A DNA stretch of 64,000 bases from VSJD01 sp041653875 (lineage in GTDB: Bacteria > Verrucomicrobiota > Kiritimatiellia > JAAZAB01). Position 1 is the first letter of the stretch. Every line of letters begins with the position of its first letter. The position numbers and the translations under genes were made by a program. Positions 17,226 to 26,989 of this stretch are shown piece by piece. The stretch spans positions 28,041-92,040 of the forward strand of contig JBAZEM010000009.1 in assembly GCA_041653875.1 (NCBI GenBank), written 5' to 3'. The notes under the pieces are model-generated. The model had not been told where the DNA came from and ran no database searches. It saw only the letters and a list, made by a program, of their open reading frames with translations.

Positions 17226-18206
17226 ATGAGCAAACGCAAGCAACCTGTCATCGCTATTTGTTACGATTTCGATGGAACGCTCTCCCCAGGAAATATGCAG
17301 GAACATAGTTATTTCCCAAGCTTGGAGATAACGCCAAAAGAGTTTTGGCTTCAATCTAAAAATCGGGCTAAAGATCAAGAGGCTGACGAAATTCTTGCAT
17401 ATATGCGCCTGATGATTGAAAAGGCTACGACGGATACCGGCGTAAAGGTAACTCGGAGTTCATTCGCTGAATATGGAGCCAAAGTCTCTCTTTTTGAAGG
17501 TGTGGAAGAATGGTTCTCGCGTATCAATATATATGGGAAAACACAGGGCGCGAAAATCGAGCACTACATCATATCCTCTGGTATTAAGGAAATGATTGAG
17601 GGAACACCCATCAAGCGGTATTTTAAAAAAATATTCGCATCTGCCTTTATGTACGACCAACACGAAGTGGCATACTGGCCAGCTCAAGCCATCAATTATA
17701 CCACGAAGACTCAATTTCTATTTCGTATAAACAAGGGGCTGCTTGATGCGTGGGATAATTCCAAAATCAATGCATTTATCGAAAAAGACAAGCGCCCAGT
17801 ATCATTTGCTCGCATGATTTACATTGGCGACGGGTCAACCGATATCCCTTGCATGAAACTTGTTAAGGCCCAGGGGGGCTACTCGATTGCTGTCTACCAG
17901 CCACACAGCCGCAAGAAAAAGGTGTCAGCAGAGAAGCTAAAGGACGAAGATCGTGTCAATTTCGTGGCACCAGCCGATTACAGTGAAGATAGCCTTATTG
18001 ATATGCAAGTAAAGGCTGTCATACGACAGATGGTAGCAGTGCACGCTGTCCTGAAAGGGCCAGTCAGATATAAGATCGCGGAATCACTTGCGGCACCTAA
18101 CGAGCCCGAAATCAACACAAGCATCAATATAGACACACCTATACTACCGGCGCAGAAACGGAATGACTTGCCGACATCGTCTGGTGATATACCCGCAAAG
18201 GGATAA
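17226..18206 (+). CDS. HAD-superfamily hydrolase in the restriction-modification operon
   Basis: 326 residues. HAD motif I YDFDGTLSPG (nucleophile Asp14, acid Asp16), motif II serine in YIISSGIKEM (about residue 117), motif IV IYIGDGSTDIPCM (about 202). A helical cap separates motifs I and II. The gene lies seven bases before the methyltransferase gene. Composition is less GC-rich than the core genome. HAD proteins may dephosphorylate nucleotides or nucleic acid ends, and a similar HAD gene is sometimes linked to restriction loci; a role in the system is inferred from operon position only. The last 30 residues look unstructured. Confidence 0.85.
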   Translation: MSKRKQPVIAICYDFDGTLSPGNMQEHSYFPSLEITPKEFWLQSKNRAKDQEADEILAYMRLMIEKATTDTGVKVTRSSFAEYGAKVSLFEGVEEWFSRINIYGKTQGAKIEHYIISSGIKEMIEGTPIKRYFKKIFASAFMYDQHEVAYWPAQAINYTTKTQFLFRINKGLLDAWDNSKINAFIEKDKRPVSFARMIYIGDGSTDIPCMKLVKAQGGYSIAVYQPHSRKKKVSAEKLKDEDRVNFVAPADYSEDSLIDMQVKAVIRQMVAVHAVLKGPVRYKIAESLAAPNEPEINTSINIDTPILPAQKRNDLPTSSGDIPAKG

Positions 18207-18212
18207 ATAACC

Positions 18213-19745
18213 ATGGCAAACCACAAAGGCAAACTCGAACTGACATGGGTGGGCAAGGATGAGCGGCCGCGGTTGGAGCCGCGTGTGCTCGTTGAAGCCC
18301 CGGCCAAGTCGTACGGCGATCCGAAGACAGAAAACATGCTCATCTTCGGCGACAATCTGCTCGCCCTGAAAGCATTGGAACAGGATTTCGCCGGAAAGAT
18401 CAAGTGCGTTTTCATTGATCCGCCTTACAACACCGGCAGCGCGTTCGAACATTACGATGATGGAATTGAGCACTCACTATGGTTGAGCTTGATGCAGGGT
18501 CGATTGGAATTGATTCGCAAGCTTCTATCTGTAGACGGCTCGCTTTGGATCGCCATTGACGACAACGAAGCGCACTATCTGAAGGTGTTGTGTGACGAGG
18601 TGTTCGGGCGAGCAAATTTTGCGGCAAATGTGGTTTGGTTAAAGAAGCACACACGCCAGAACGACGCAAGATGGTTCAGCGACAATCATGATCACATTCT
18701 TGTGTATGCGAAGGAGAAAGAGTTTTTTCATGTCAACTTGTTGCCGCGTACCGAAGATCTCAATGCTCGTTTTACCAATCCTGACAACGATCCGCGTGGG
18801 CCGTGGTCTTCGCAGCCCTTACAAGTAAAGACTCCATCCAAAAGTGGGATTTACGAAATTGTTACTCCTTCCGGCCGTAAAATCATGCCTCCGAATGGTC
18901 GGAGCTGGATGTGTTCAGAACAACGACTTAGGGAGCTTATAGAAGACAATCGGATATCGTTTGGGGCGGATGGCAACAACGTTCCTCGCGTAAAAAAGTT
19001 TCTATCAGAAGTGCAAGATGGACTCGTCCCTACGACAGTTTGGAATTACGAAGATGTTGGGCATAACCAAGATGCAAAGTCTGAGGTAAAGAAGCTTAAT
19101 CCCGAAGCGACTTTCGACACGCCGAAGCCGGAAAAGTTGTTGCAACGTATTATACACATTGCCAGCAACCCCGGTGATTGGGTTCTCGATTCCTTTGCCG
19201 GTTCCGGTACAACCGGCGCGGTGGCGCACAAGATGGGCCGCCGGTGGATCATGGTTGAGCTGGGCGAACACTGCCATACGCACATAATTCCGCGAATGAA
19301 GAAGGTCATTGACGGCACCGATCAAGGCGGAATTTCTGAAGCGGTTGGCTGGAAGGGCGGCGGAGGTTTTAAGTATTACCGGCTGGCTGAATCCTTGCTC
19401 GTCCGGGACAAGGATCTTTCCACGAAGGATCATCCGGTTTACGTGATCAACCCCCGATACGACGAGACTCTGTTGATCCGAAGTATCTGCAAAATAGCCG
19501 GGTTCAAATACCGGCATGATGGACGTTTGCACGGGATCAGCAGTGAGAACCGGTTCCTGCATGTCACGACACGACTCGTGACCCAGATGTATCTGGATTC
19601 GCTGGCAGAAGACATCGCGAAGAACCAGTCGCTCGTGATTTATTGCACCCGGCGGGTGGGCAAACTGAACGTGCCGGACAACATCGAGATCAGGAAAATC
19701 CCCCGGGATTTGCTTGAGAAATGCGATTTTGAGGAGGATAAGTAG
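18213..19745 (+). CDS. Beta-class DNA methyltransferase (type III Mod-like)
   Basis: 510 residues. Catalytic motif IV DPPYNTG (residues 69-75) comes before the AdoMet motif I DSFAGSGTTG (about residue 328), the order that defines beta-class amino-methyltransferases, the class of type III Mod subunits. The region between (about 100-300) would include the target recognition domain. It is somewhat shorter than classical Mod proteins (about 600-650). It is expected to N6-methylate adenine in a short asymmetric site. Encoded between the HAD gene (6-base gap) and the DUF1016 gene (3-base gap). Confidence 0.92.
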   Translation: MANHKGKLELTWVGKDERPRLEPRVLVEAPAKSYGDPKTENMLIFGDNLLALKALEQDFAGKIKCVFIDPPYNTGSAFEHYDDGIEHSLWLSLMQGRLELIRKLLSVDGSLWIAIDDNEAHYLKVLCDEVFGRANFAANVVWLKKHTRQNDARWFSDNHDHILVYAKEKEFFHVNLLPRTEDLNARFTNPDNDPRGPWSSQPLQVKTPSKSGIYEIVTPSGRKIMPPNGRSWMCSEQRLRELIEDNRISFGADGNNVPRVKKFLSEVQDGLVPTTVWNYEDVGHNQDAKSEVKKLNPEATFDTPKPEKLLQRIIHIASNPGDWVLDSFAGSGTTGAVAHKMGRRWIMVELGEHCHTHIIPRMKKVIDGTDQGGISEAVGWKGGGGFKYYRLAESLLVRDKDLSTKDHPVYVINPRYDETLLIRSICKIAGFKYRHDGRLHGISSENRFLHVTTRLVTQMYLDSLAEDIAKNQSLVIYCTRRVGKLNVPDNIEIRKIPRDLLEKCDFEEDK

Positions 19746-19748
19746 CGG

Positions 19749-20957
19749 ATGACAAGACAACATAACACTCTGTCCGACAAACTCATTCGGGCGACGTCCG
19801 GCATCGGCAAGACGGCATCTGAAATCAGGAGCCTGATCGAGTCCGCGCGCAGTCATGTCGCGGTTTCGGCCAATCTGACACTGGTGAACCTGTACTGGAA
19901 TGTCGGGCGAATCATTACACAGGATGTTCAGAAGAATGAGAAGCGGGCGGAATATGGCGCCCAGTTGTTGGCGGGTCTGGCCGGAATACTGACGAGGGAA
20001 TATGGCGAGGGGTATTCAAAGATCAACTTGCAGGATATGCGGCGGTTTCATGAGTATTATGAGATAAATCAGACGCCGTCTGATTTATTGGTTGCAAGGA
20101 TTGATCGGACAGTGTCTGCCGAATTGCCGGGAGATGCAAAACGGCAGACGGCATCTGCCGAATTGCAGGTGGAACCAATTCTACAGACACTGTCTGCAAA
20201 ATCTTCGGAACGGATCATTATTGATTTCCGGAAGCATTTTCGTCTTGGCTGGTCGCACTATCGCCTGCTCTTGAGTCAGAGCGATCCGGTGCGGCGCAGA
20301 TTCTATTTCGAACAGGCGTCCAGTCAGCGTTGGCCGGTACGCGAACTGAAGCGCCAAATCGACCGTGGACTCTTCGAACGGGTGGCGTTGTCCAAGAACA
20401 CCCGGCAACTGGTGGAACAGGAGAAGCGAAAAGTGCCGACGGATGTTGCCCGGCATGAGGATGTTTTCAAAGACCCTTACGTGTTGGATTTCCTGGGGCT
20501 CAAGGGTAGTTATTCCGAAAAGGACCTGGAGTCCGCGATTATCCGCAATCTGGAGCAGTTTCTCTCCGAACTCGGAACCGATTTCTGTTTCATCGGCAGG
20601 CAATATGCCATGCGGATCGATGACGACGATTACTTCCTGGATCTGCTTTTCTACCACCGGGGCTTGAGTTGCCTGGTTGCCATAGACCTTAAGATCGGCA
20701 CATTTACCGCCGCCGACAAAGGCCAGATGGATCTCTATCTGGCCTGGCTCAAGGAGCATGAGTGGCGGAAAGGCGAGAATGAGCCGGTGGGGTTGATTCT
20801 CTGCACATCGAAGCGCCGTCAGCATGTGGAATTATTGCTCCGGCACGGGCCGCACAAAATGAAAGTGGCCGAATACCTCACGCAGTTGCCGGACAAGAGT
20901 GTGCTGGAGACGCGATTGAAGATGTACGGGAAATTATTGCAGGAAAGCGAGTTATGA
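19749..20957 (+). CDS. DUF1016/YhcG-family PD-(D/E)XK nuclease
   Basis: 402 residues. N-terminal YhcG domain with LVNLYWNVGRIITQDV (about residue 46) and GAQLLAGLAGILTREYGEGYS, followed by a C-terminal nuclease domain with DDYFLDLLFYHRGLSCLVAIDLKIG (about residue 298-322), where D...D-L-K supplies the PD-(D/E)XK-like residues. An insert at about 112-150 carries repeated TASAEL/TVSAEL segments. The family is often found beside restriction-modification genes. Its end overlaps the Res gene by four bases, arguing for coupled translation. Confidence 0.9.
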   Translation: MTRQHNTLSDKLIRATSGIGKTASEIRSLIESARSHVAVSANLTLVNLYWNVGRIITQDVQKNEKRAEYGAQLLAGLAGILTREYGEGYSKINLQDMRRFHEYYEINQTPSDLLVARIDRTVSAELPGDAKRQTASAELQVEPILQTLSAKSSERIIIDFRKHFRLGWSHYRLLLSQSDPVRRRFYFEQASSQRWPVRELKRQIDRGLFERVALSKNTRQLVEQEKRKVPTDVARHEDVFKDPYVLDFLGLKGSYSEKDLESAIIRNLEQFLSELGTDFCFIGRQYAMRIDDDDYFLDLLFYHRGLSCLVAIDLKIGTFTAADKGQMDLYLAWLKEHEWRKGENEPVGLILCTSKRRQHVELLLRHGPHKMKVAEYLTQLPDKSVLETRLKMYGKLLQESEL

Positions 20958-23551
20958 GCACACCTGAACAGATCAGCCAATACATGAGCTTGCGCGAACC
21001 CCAACGCGAGGCGCTTCAAGTCCTCCATGAAATCAGCGCAACCATAGACTATAAGACGGCGCCCCTGGACGCCGTAGCGGCGATTGCCGCCGAAAAGAGC
21101 AAAGCCGCCAAGCCGGTGAAGTTCGACACGCAATTCCCCTCGTTTTGCTTTGCCCTGGCAACCGGTGTCGGAAAGACCCGGCTCATGGGCGCTTGTATCT
21201 ACTACCTTTGGCAAACCAAGGGATATCGCAACTTCTTTATTCTGTCCCCGAATATCACGATCTACGACAAGCTCCGGGCGGAACTGAACCCGGCGCATCC
21301 CAAGTACATGTTTGTCGGCCTCGCGGACATGCCATTGCCGCAGGTTTATGACGGCGACAATTACGTGCGGTTTAACCCGGCCCAGATGCTCTTCGGCAAT
21401 CCACCGAACATCTTTATTTTCAATATCAGCAAGATTTTCACGGCCCGGACGGACACGGAATTCAAATTCCATCGGTTTAGCGAGTATCTCGGCGCTTCTT
21501 TTTCGGCCATGTTGCAGGGCATGCCGGATCTGGTTGTCCTGATGGACGAAAGCCACCGCTATCGCGCGGAGGCATCTCTCAAGGCGATCAATCATTTGAA
21601 ACCGGCGCTGGGCATTGAATTCACCGCCACTCCCAAGTCGTCGGACAATGTTGTCTATTCGTTCGACCTTGCCCATGCCATGGGACGATTCGTCAAAACG
21701 CCCACCGTTGTCACACGAACCAACCTGACTACATCCGACCAGCAGGAAATCGAGAAGCTGAAACTCATGGACGGTATGACTCTGCATGAGACGAAGAAAT
21801 GCAAGCTCTTGGAGTACTGCCAGGCCAACAACCTGCCGGTTGTGAAGCCGTTCGTTCTCATCTCCACCCGCGACACAACCCATGCTTCGCAGGTTGGCGC
21901 ATACGTGGAATCGGATGATTTCTGCGAAGGCCGCTACAAAGGCAAAGTGATCGAGATTCACTCCGGCAAGACCGGCGCCGAAAGCGACGAGAATGTCCAG
22001 AAACTTCTTTCAGTCGAAAGCCCCACCAGCATTGTTGAAATCGTCATTCATGTGAATATGCTGAAGGAAGGCTGGGATGTGAAGAATCTCTACACGCTCA
22101 TCCCCTTGCGAGCGACTATCAGCGAGATTCTGGGGCACCAGACGATGGGACGAGGACTGCGTCTTCCGTTCGGCGAAGTTACGGGAGACGAGGAATTGGA
22201 CTCTTTGGATATTGTCTCGCACGGTCAATATGAACAACTGGTCAGGGAAGCCAAGAACAGTCCTTTCTTCGTCAAGTGCAAGGAATTGTGCGCCGATGAT
22301 CTGCGGCCGGTCAAGTCAGTCATTGTTTCGCATAAGTTCGTTGATCTCGGGGCCGTGTTCGACAAATTGCAGGAGGAGAAATCCCTGCTGTTCACATCCG
22401 AACTCACGAATCAACAACGCCTGAACCAGATTGTGGAGCAAATCGTTGCAAAGGAACATCAGGAACACGAGGCCGCACTGGCGGAGGCTGTTCGCCAATC
22501 GCAGACACAACCAGTCCCTGAAGGTGCGCCGATTGATCTTTTCCCCGCTCAACCGGCAGTGCCTCCGTCGAAACCATTTGACCCTGTGGCGCGCGCGGAG
22601 GAACTCAAAACAACGCTCAAGAACTATGCCGAGGCCAACATAGATGTGCCGTATATCATCACGGACACCTATCCCGAACGCGACTTCCAGCCGTTCGATG
22701 TGAAAGTTACGGTCGGCCCGTTCGAACTGGTTGATCAACGCCTTCTGGCCCATGATCTCGCCAGCGGCAAGGAGCACACTGGGGACAAGTTGGATGTCAT
22801 GGAAATCGAACATCCCAAGCCATTTCTGGCTGGGCGGCTCATTGACGAAGTTGAAGAAATAGACGCCGCCAATGACAAAGAGGCCGTTTTGGCCATTGTG
22901 GACGCCTATCTCGCCAAAACGAACATTCCCGCCGACAAACTCGGCAAGATAGTTCACCTGTATCGGGATGTCATTGTCAGGGATCTGAAATCTCAGATCG
23001 AGGCCCACATTCAGCACCAGACCAAGGTGGAAGTCCATGTCCGCAGTGGTTTCATCAAGTTCCGTCCCTACAACAAGACCGTATTGGTCGCAAACGGCAT
23101 TCTTCCGTACACAGCCACCGTTCAGGCTTCCGACATCAGGAAGTACCTTTTTGAGGGGTTCAAGAAGTCCTTCTATTTGCAAGTTCCATTCGACTCCACG
23201 CCGGAAAAGGACTTCGCTGTCCTGCTGGAACGTGACCCGGCGATTCTCAAATGGATTCGCCCGGCAGAAGGTGGTGTTCCTATCTTCTATCGAGGCCGAG
23301 ATTACACACCCGATTTCATTGTGGAGACCAAGGAAGCCAAGTATTTGGTTGAAATCAAAGGCCGCCGCGATCTTGCGCCAACGATTGACGAGACTGTCCG
23401 CGATAAGGCGTTGGCCGGCATCCGTTGGTGCGAGGCGGCGTCCAGCATAAAAGGCGGCAAACCCTGGCAATATAAACTGATCCCGGAAGACGCTGTTGCC
23501 GCCAACGTAGATTTCAAGTTTGCCATGGCACAGGCCGTTAAGGTTGCGTGA
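20954..23551 (+). CDS. Type III restriction endonuclease Res-like subunit (SF2 helicase-nuclease)
   Basis: 865 residues. Walker A ATGVGKTR (about residue 70), DEAH-like box VLMDESHRYR (about 196), FTATP (about 223), helicase motif VI GRGLRLPFG (about 402), and a C-terminal PD-(D/E)XK nuclease: YTPDFIVETKEAKYLVEIKGRRD (about 785-808). It starts inside the end of the DUF1016 gene (ATGA). With the Mod-like gene it makes a plausible type III restriction system; DUF1016 between Mod and Res and HAD before Mod are additions to the textbook pair. All key motifs are intact. Confidence 0.92.
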   Translation: MSTPEQISQYMSLREPQREALQVLHEISATIDYKTAPLDAVAAIAAEKSKAAKPVKFDTQFPSFCFALATGVGKTRLMGACIYYLWQTKGYRNFFILSPNITIYDKLRAELNPAHPKYMFVGLADMPLPQVYDGDNYVRFNPAQMLFGNPPNIFIFNISKIFTARTDTEFKFHRFSEYLGASFSAMLQGMPDLVVLMDESHRYRAEASLKAINHLKPALGIEFTATPKSSDNVVYSFDLAHAMGRFVKTPTVVTRTNLTTSDQQEIEKLKLMDGMTLHETKKCKLLEYCQANNLPVVKPFVLISTRDTTHASQVGAYVESDDFCEGRYKGKVIEIHSGKTGAESDENVQKLLSVESPTSIVEIVIHVNMLKEGWDVKNLYTLIPLRATISEILGHQTMGRGLRLPFGEVTGDEELDSLDIVSHGQYEQLVREAKNSPFFVKCKELCADDLRPVKSVIVSHKFVDLGAVFDKLQEEKSLLFTSELTNQQRLNQIVEQIVAKEHQEHEAALAEAVRQSQTQPVPEGAPIDLFPAQPAVPPSKPFDPVARAEELKTTLKNYAEANIDVPYIITDTYPERDFQPFDVKVTVGPFELVDQRLLAHDLASGKEHTGDKLDVMEIEHPKPFLAGRLIDEVEEIDAANDKEAVLAIVDAYLAKTNIPADKLGKIVHLYRDVIVRDLKSQIEAHIQHQTKVEVHVRSGFIKFRPYNKTVLVANGILPYTATVQASDIRKYLFEGFKKSFYLQVPFDSTPEKDFAVLLERDPAILKWIRPAEGGVPIFYRGRDYTPDFIVETKEAKYLVEIKGRRDLAPTIDETVRDKALAGIRWCEAASSIKGGKPWQYKLIPEDAVAANVDFKFAMAQAVKVA

Positions 23552-23576
23552 GGGGGGAGGCGATCCGGAATGGCCC

Positions 23577-23834
23577 ATGAAAAAACGAATCCTCTTTCTC
23601 GAATTGCCCCGGCTGGATAATGACGCCGGCGGGCCGCAGGAGCATTTGCGGCTGGCGGGCGTTTACTTGCGCAGTCTCTTAACTCTCGATCGGGTGCGCG
23701 CGTTTCAGCGGCAGGGCGCGCGCGAAATCCGGTTTGTCGATCCCTCCTTCAAATCCCATCCGGCGTTCGACGAAATAATCCGGCGCATAGCCGCTTGGAA
23801 CAAGCGCTTGCGCGTTAAGTTTTTTGCCGATTGA
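23577..23834 (+). pseudogene. B12-binding radical SAM protein, collapsed remnant
   Basis: 85 codons. KKRILFLELPRLDNDAGG and HLRLAGVYLRSLL resemble the start of a B12-binding radical SAM protein. The frame then jumps to FQRQGAREIRFVDPSF and FDEIIRRIAAWNKRLRVKFFAD, typical of a segment after the CX3CX2C cluster, and stops. The cobalamin domain core and the iron-sulphur cysteines are missing. This again looks like an in-frame internal deletion plus truncation. Confidence 0.65.
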
Positions 23835-23971
23835 GAAGCCGATTCGTCCGCATGCGCGGCGCCAAAGGCTTTGATGGAATTTGTTCGGCAAGTTTGTTAT
23901 AGTAGCCTGCATTCACAATGCAAAGGCCTGTGGCGGAAAACGACCTTGTAGTAACTCAGGGGGGGATAAAT

Positions 23972-24853
23972 ATGACGGCAAAAATTATTGACGGCAAGCA
24001 GGTGGCCGCCGCGATTCGCGCGGAGTTAAAGGCTGAAGTTCAGAACCTTCATGCACGCGGTATCACCCCCGGCCTGGGCGTCATCCTGGTCGGGGACGAT
24101 CCGGCATCCAAGTCGTATGTCACGGCCAAGGAACGGGCGTGCGCCGAAATCGGGTTGTTTTCCGACGATAATCGCATGCCGGCGACGACCACCCAGGCCG
24201 AGTTGCTGGCGCGGGTCCGCGCGATGAACGCCGATCCCAAGATTCATGGGATTTTGGTGCAACTGCCTTTGCCCAGGCATCTGAACGAGAGCGAAGTGCT
24301 GTTGGCCATCGATCCGGACAAGGATGTGGATGGGTTCCACCCGGTGAACGTCGGGCGGATGGTGCTGGGCCAGAAAGCCTATTTGCCTTGTACGCCGCAC
24401 GGCGTGGTGCAATTGCTCGTGCGCAATGGCGTCAAGCTGAAGGGCGCGCATGTGGTTGTGGTGGGCCGGAGCAACATCGTCGGCAAACCGCTGGCCAACA
24501 TGCTCGTCCAGAAAAACGACCAGGCCAATGCCACGGTCACGATCTGCCACACCGGCACGCGCGATATCGGTTATTTCACGCGCCAGGCGGACATCGTGGT
24601 GGCCGCGGCCGGGCATCCCAACACGATCACGGCTGACATGATCAAGCCCGGAGCGGTGGTGATCGACGTGGGGGTCAATCGCGTGGAAGACGCCTCCAGG
24701 AAAGCCGGCTACCGCCTGGTGGGCGACGTGGATTTCGAGGCCGTCAAGGAAAAGGCCTCCATGATTACGCCCGTCCCCGGCGGCGTGGGCCCCATGACCA
24801 TTACCATGCTGTTATTCAATACCGTGGCATCGGCAAAGCGCTCTGCGGGTTAA
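23972..24853 (+). CDS. folD: Bifunctional methylenetetrahydrofolate dehydrogenase/cyclohydrolase
   Basis: 293 residues, standard FolD length. SYVTAKERAC contains the catalytic lysine (about residue 53), QLPLPRHLNE the folate-site block (about 97) and VVGRSNIVGKPLANML the NADP-binding loop (about 165); the signature TPVPGGVGPMTITML is near residue 270. It interconverts 5,10-methylene- and 10-formyl-tetrahydrofolate. I chose ATG 23972 because the conserved start (MTAKIIDGK) is there and a GGGGGG-rich site precedes it; 18 further residues upstream are not conserved. Confidence 0.97.
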   Translation: MTAKIIDGKQVAAAIRAELKAEVQNLHARGITPGLGVILVGDDPASKSYVTAKERACAEIGLFSDDNRMPATTTQAELLARVRAMNADPKIHGILVQLPLPRHLNESEVLLAIDPDKDVDGFHPVNVGRMVLGQKAYLPCTPHGVVQLLVRNGVKLKGAHVVVVGRSNIVGKPLANMLVQKNDQANATVTICHTGTRDIGYFTRQADIVVAAAGHPNTITADMIKPGAVVIDVGVNRVEDASRKAGYRLVGDVDFEAVKEKASMITPVPGGVGPMTITMLLFNTVASAKRSAG

Positions 24854-24925
24854 GGCCGACCGGGAACCCCTTGGTCCTTGCAATGATGATCGCGGCGCAT
24901 TGCCGCTACTGGAAAACAAAACACT

Positions 24926-26989
24926 ATGAAAACCAAATGCCTTGCACGCTTTCGTCCGAATGCCAATTTTCGCGATCCGGTTCAATATGGCCTGCGCTTC
25001 CAGATCCTGCCGGACCGCAATGCCCTTGCCAGGGCGCGGGATTTGGTTATGTTCTGCCGCCGGCACAAAATTCCCGCCGTGCACTTGATCATGAACGCCG
25101 AAGAATGGAACTGCGGGCACATGACGGAGACCGAAATCCGCAAGTATCTGGGCATGTTCCGGCGCATCGTGCCGATCCTGCGTCAGGCGGGGATTTCGGT
25201 GAATCTCAATCCCTGGAGCACAACCTTGCACCGAAGCCGCGGCCGGCGTTTGCGCGCGGGCCAGCGGTTCGAGCGCATGGTCTCGCCCACGGGCAAACAG
25301 GCGCGGGCGGTGGCGTCCTTTGCCGATCCGCGCTGGCGCAAGTACCTGGCCGCGCTTTATGGGCGCATGGCGGCCATCGGGTTCGAGACGCTCTGGCTGG
25401 AGGATGACTTTCGCTATCATAACCACGATGGTCTCGATTGGGGCGGGGATTTCAGCGAAGCCATGCTGGACCGGTTCGCCAAAAAAATCGGGAGGCCGGT
25501 GACGCGCGCGGAAGTGGTGCGCAAGGTGCTTCAGCCCGGCCGGCCGCATCCCTGGCGGAAGCAGTGGCTGGCGCTGTGGCGGGAATGCCAGGAAACCTGC
25601 GCGGGCGAAATCCGCGATGCCGTGGCGGCGGCCAATCCGCGCGCGCGCCTTGGGATCATGAGCAGCGGCATGGATGCTCACTCGGCGGAAGGGCGGGATT
25701 GGCAGGGGTTGTTTCAGGCCCTGGCGACCGGCGGCCGCGCCGCGCATCGCCCTAATTTCGCAAGCTATGAGGATGCGACGGATGTTATAAGTCATATCCA
25801 CGGCTATGCGGCCCTGGATATCCAGAAGCGAATGCGGCCGCCTTGGGTGGATGCCCACCCGGAAATCGAGAACTTCCCATTCGGACGGTTCGGCAAGTCC
25901 GATGCCACCACCTACTTCCAGATGGCGATAGCCAAGATCATGGGCTCGGAAGGACTCTTGCTGGATCTGCATCCCATGACGGGCAACAGTGTCTTGGAAG
26001 AGCTGGACGTGGGCGCGATGCTGGATAAATCCTTTTCCGCCTTGGCCTGGCTGGGCCGGCAGTTTCCGCGCCCGTTGGAATCCCGCGGGGTGGGCGTGCC
26101 TTTCAAAGCCGACGCGGCTGAAACCATTCGGTTGGCCGGCGGCGCCACCTATGACAAATTAGTATGCGCCACGGATCATCCCGGATTTGTGCTTGGCCGA
26201 TCAGGCATCGCTTTCCAGACGGCCATGTCTCCGGATGTGAATGTCGTCTGGGGGCCCAAGGCGTGGTCCTTTACGGATGCTGAAGTGATCGGCATGCTGG
26301 GACATGGCCTCTGGCTCGACGCGGAAGCGGTCGAAATTCTCGTTCAGCGCGGGTTCGGTGAATACCTGGGACTGCGCCTGAAGCGTTGGCTGGCGCGCGA
26401 TAGCGCCACGTACACGGTGGAGCGCGTGGTCAATGCGGCTTGCGGAGTGCGGGTCGGCTTCAATGCCAGTTGTAATAATTGCAAGCGTGTGCTGGTTGTG
26501 GCGCCTGCCGCCGGCGCCGAACGCTGGACGGACGTTGTGGATTGCATGAACAAGACGCTGGGGCCCGGTCTGACCGTTTTCCAGAACGAGCTGGGGGGCA
26601 GGGTGGCGGTCAGCGCTTTCCAAATGCATTTGGAATGGGGGGCCTGGAATCTCAATTTTCAGCGCCAAGCGCTGGTGCAACACCTCGTTCGTCGCCTGAC
26701 TCGCGGGCCGGCGCCGGTAATGACTTCCGGCGCGCCGCACATGTTCCCGATCGATTTGCGCTGTGGATCGGAACGCAAGGTTGTGGTTGCCAATCTATGT
26801 TTGGATCCGGGCCGTGTGACCGTCGCCATTCCGGGCGTTCAGCGGGTTCAGGCCGGCACGGTCATTCGGCCCCTGGGCAAGCCGGAGCCCGCGCGGTGTC
26901 GGTGCCAACGCATGCGTGGTGGAGTATTGACGGTAACGCTTCCGAGCGACCTGCCGCATTACGGCTTGGCGGTTTTATCTGTGATTTGA
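24926..26989 (+). CDS. Large glycosidase-like (TIM-barrel) protein of unknown specificity
   Basis: 687 residues, no signal peptide. The N-terminal 350 residues look like a TIM barrel of the GH42/clan A type: RRHKIPAVHLIMNAEEWNCG, ISVNLNPWSTTLH, IGFETLWLEDDFRYHNHDG (acidic pair at the end of a strand) and ARLGIMSSGMDAHS. A second domain with HGLWLDAEAVEIL and EYLGL resembles the trimerisation-like domain of beta-galactosidases, and the end is beta-rich. The exact family and substrate are not assignable by eye. Cytosolic carbohydrate hydrolysis is an inference. It follows folD by 72 bases. Confidence 0.65.
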   Translation: MKTKCLARFRPNANFRDPVQYGLRFQILPDRNALARARDLVMFCRRHKIPAVHLIMNAEEWNCGHMTETEIRKYLGMFRRIVPILRQAGISVNLNPWSTTLHRSRGRRLRAGQRFERMVSPTGKQARAVASFADPRWRKYLAALYGRMAAIGFETLWLEDDFRYHNHDGLDWGGDFSEAMLDRFAKKIGRPVTRAEVVRKVLQPGRPHPWRKQWLALWRECQETCAGEIRDAVAAANPRARLGIMSSGMDAHSAEGRDWQGLFQALATGGRAAHRPNFASYEDATDVISHIHGYAALDIQKRMRPPWVDAHPEIENFPFGRFGKSDATTYFQMAIAKIMGSEGLLLDLHPMTGNSVLEELDVGAMLDKSFSALAWLGRQFPRPLESRGVGVPFKADAAETIRLAGGATYDKLVCATDHPGFVLGRSGIAFQTAMSPDVNVVWGPKAWSFTDAEVIGMLGHGLWLDAEAVEILVQRGFGEYLGLRLKRWLARDSATYTVERVVNAACGVRVGFNASCNNCKRVLVVAPAAGAERWTDVVDCMNKTLGPGLTVFQNELGGRVAVSAFQMHLEWGAWNLNFQRQALVQHLVRRLTRGPAPVMTSGAPHMFPIDLRCGSERKVVVANLCLDPGRVTVAIPGVQRVQAGTVIRPLGKPEPARCRCQRMRGGVLTVTLPSDLPHYGLAVLSVI

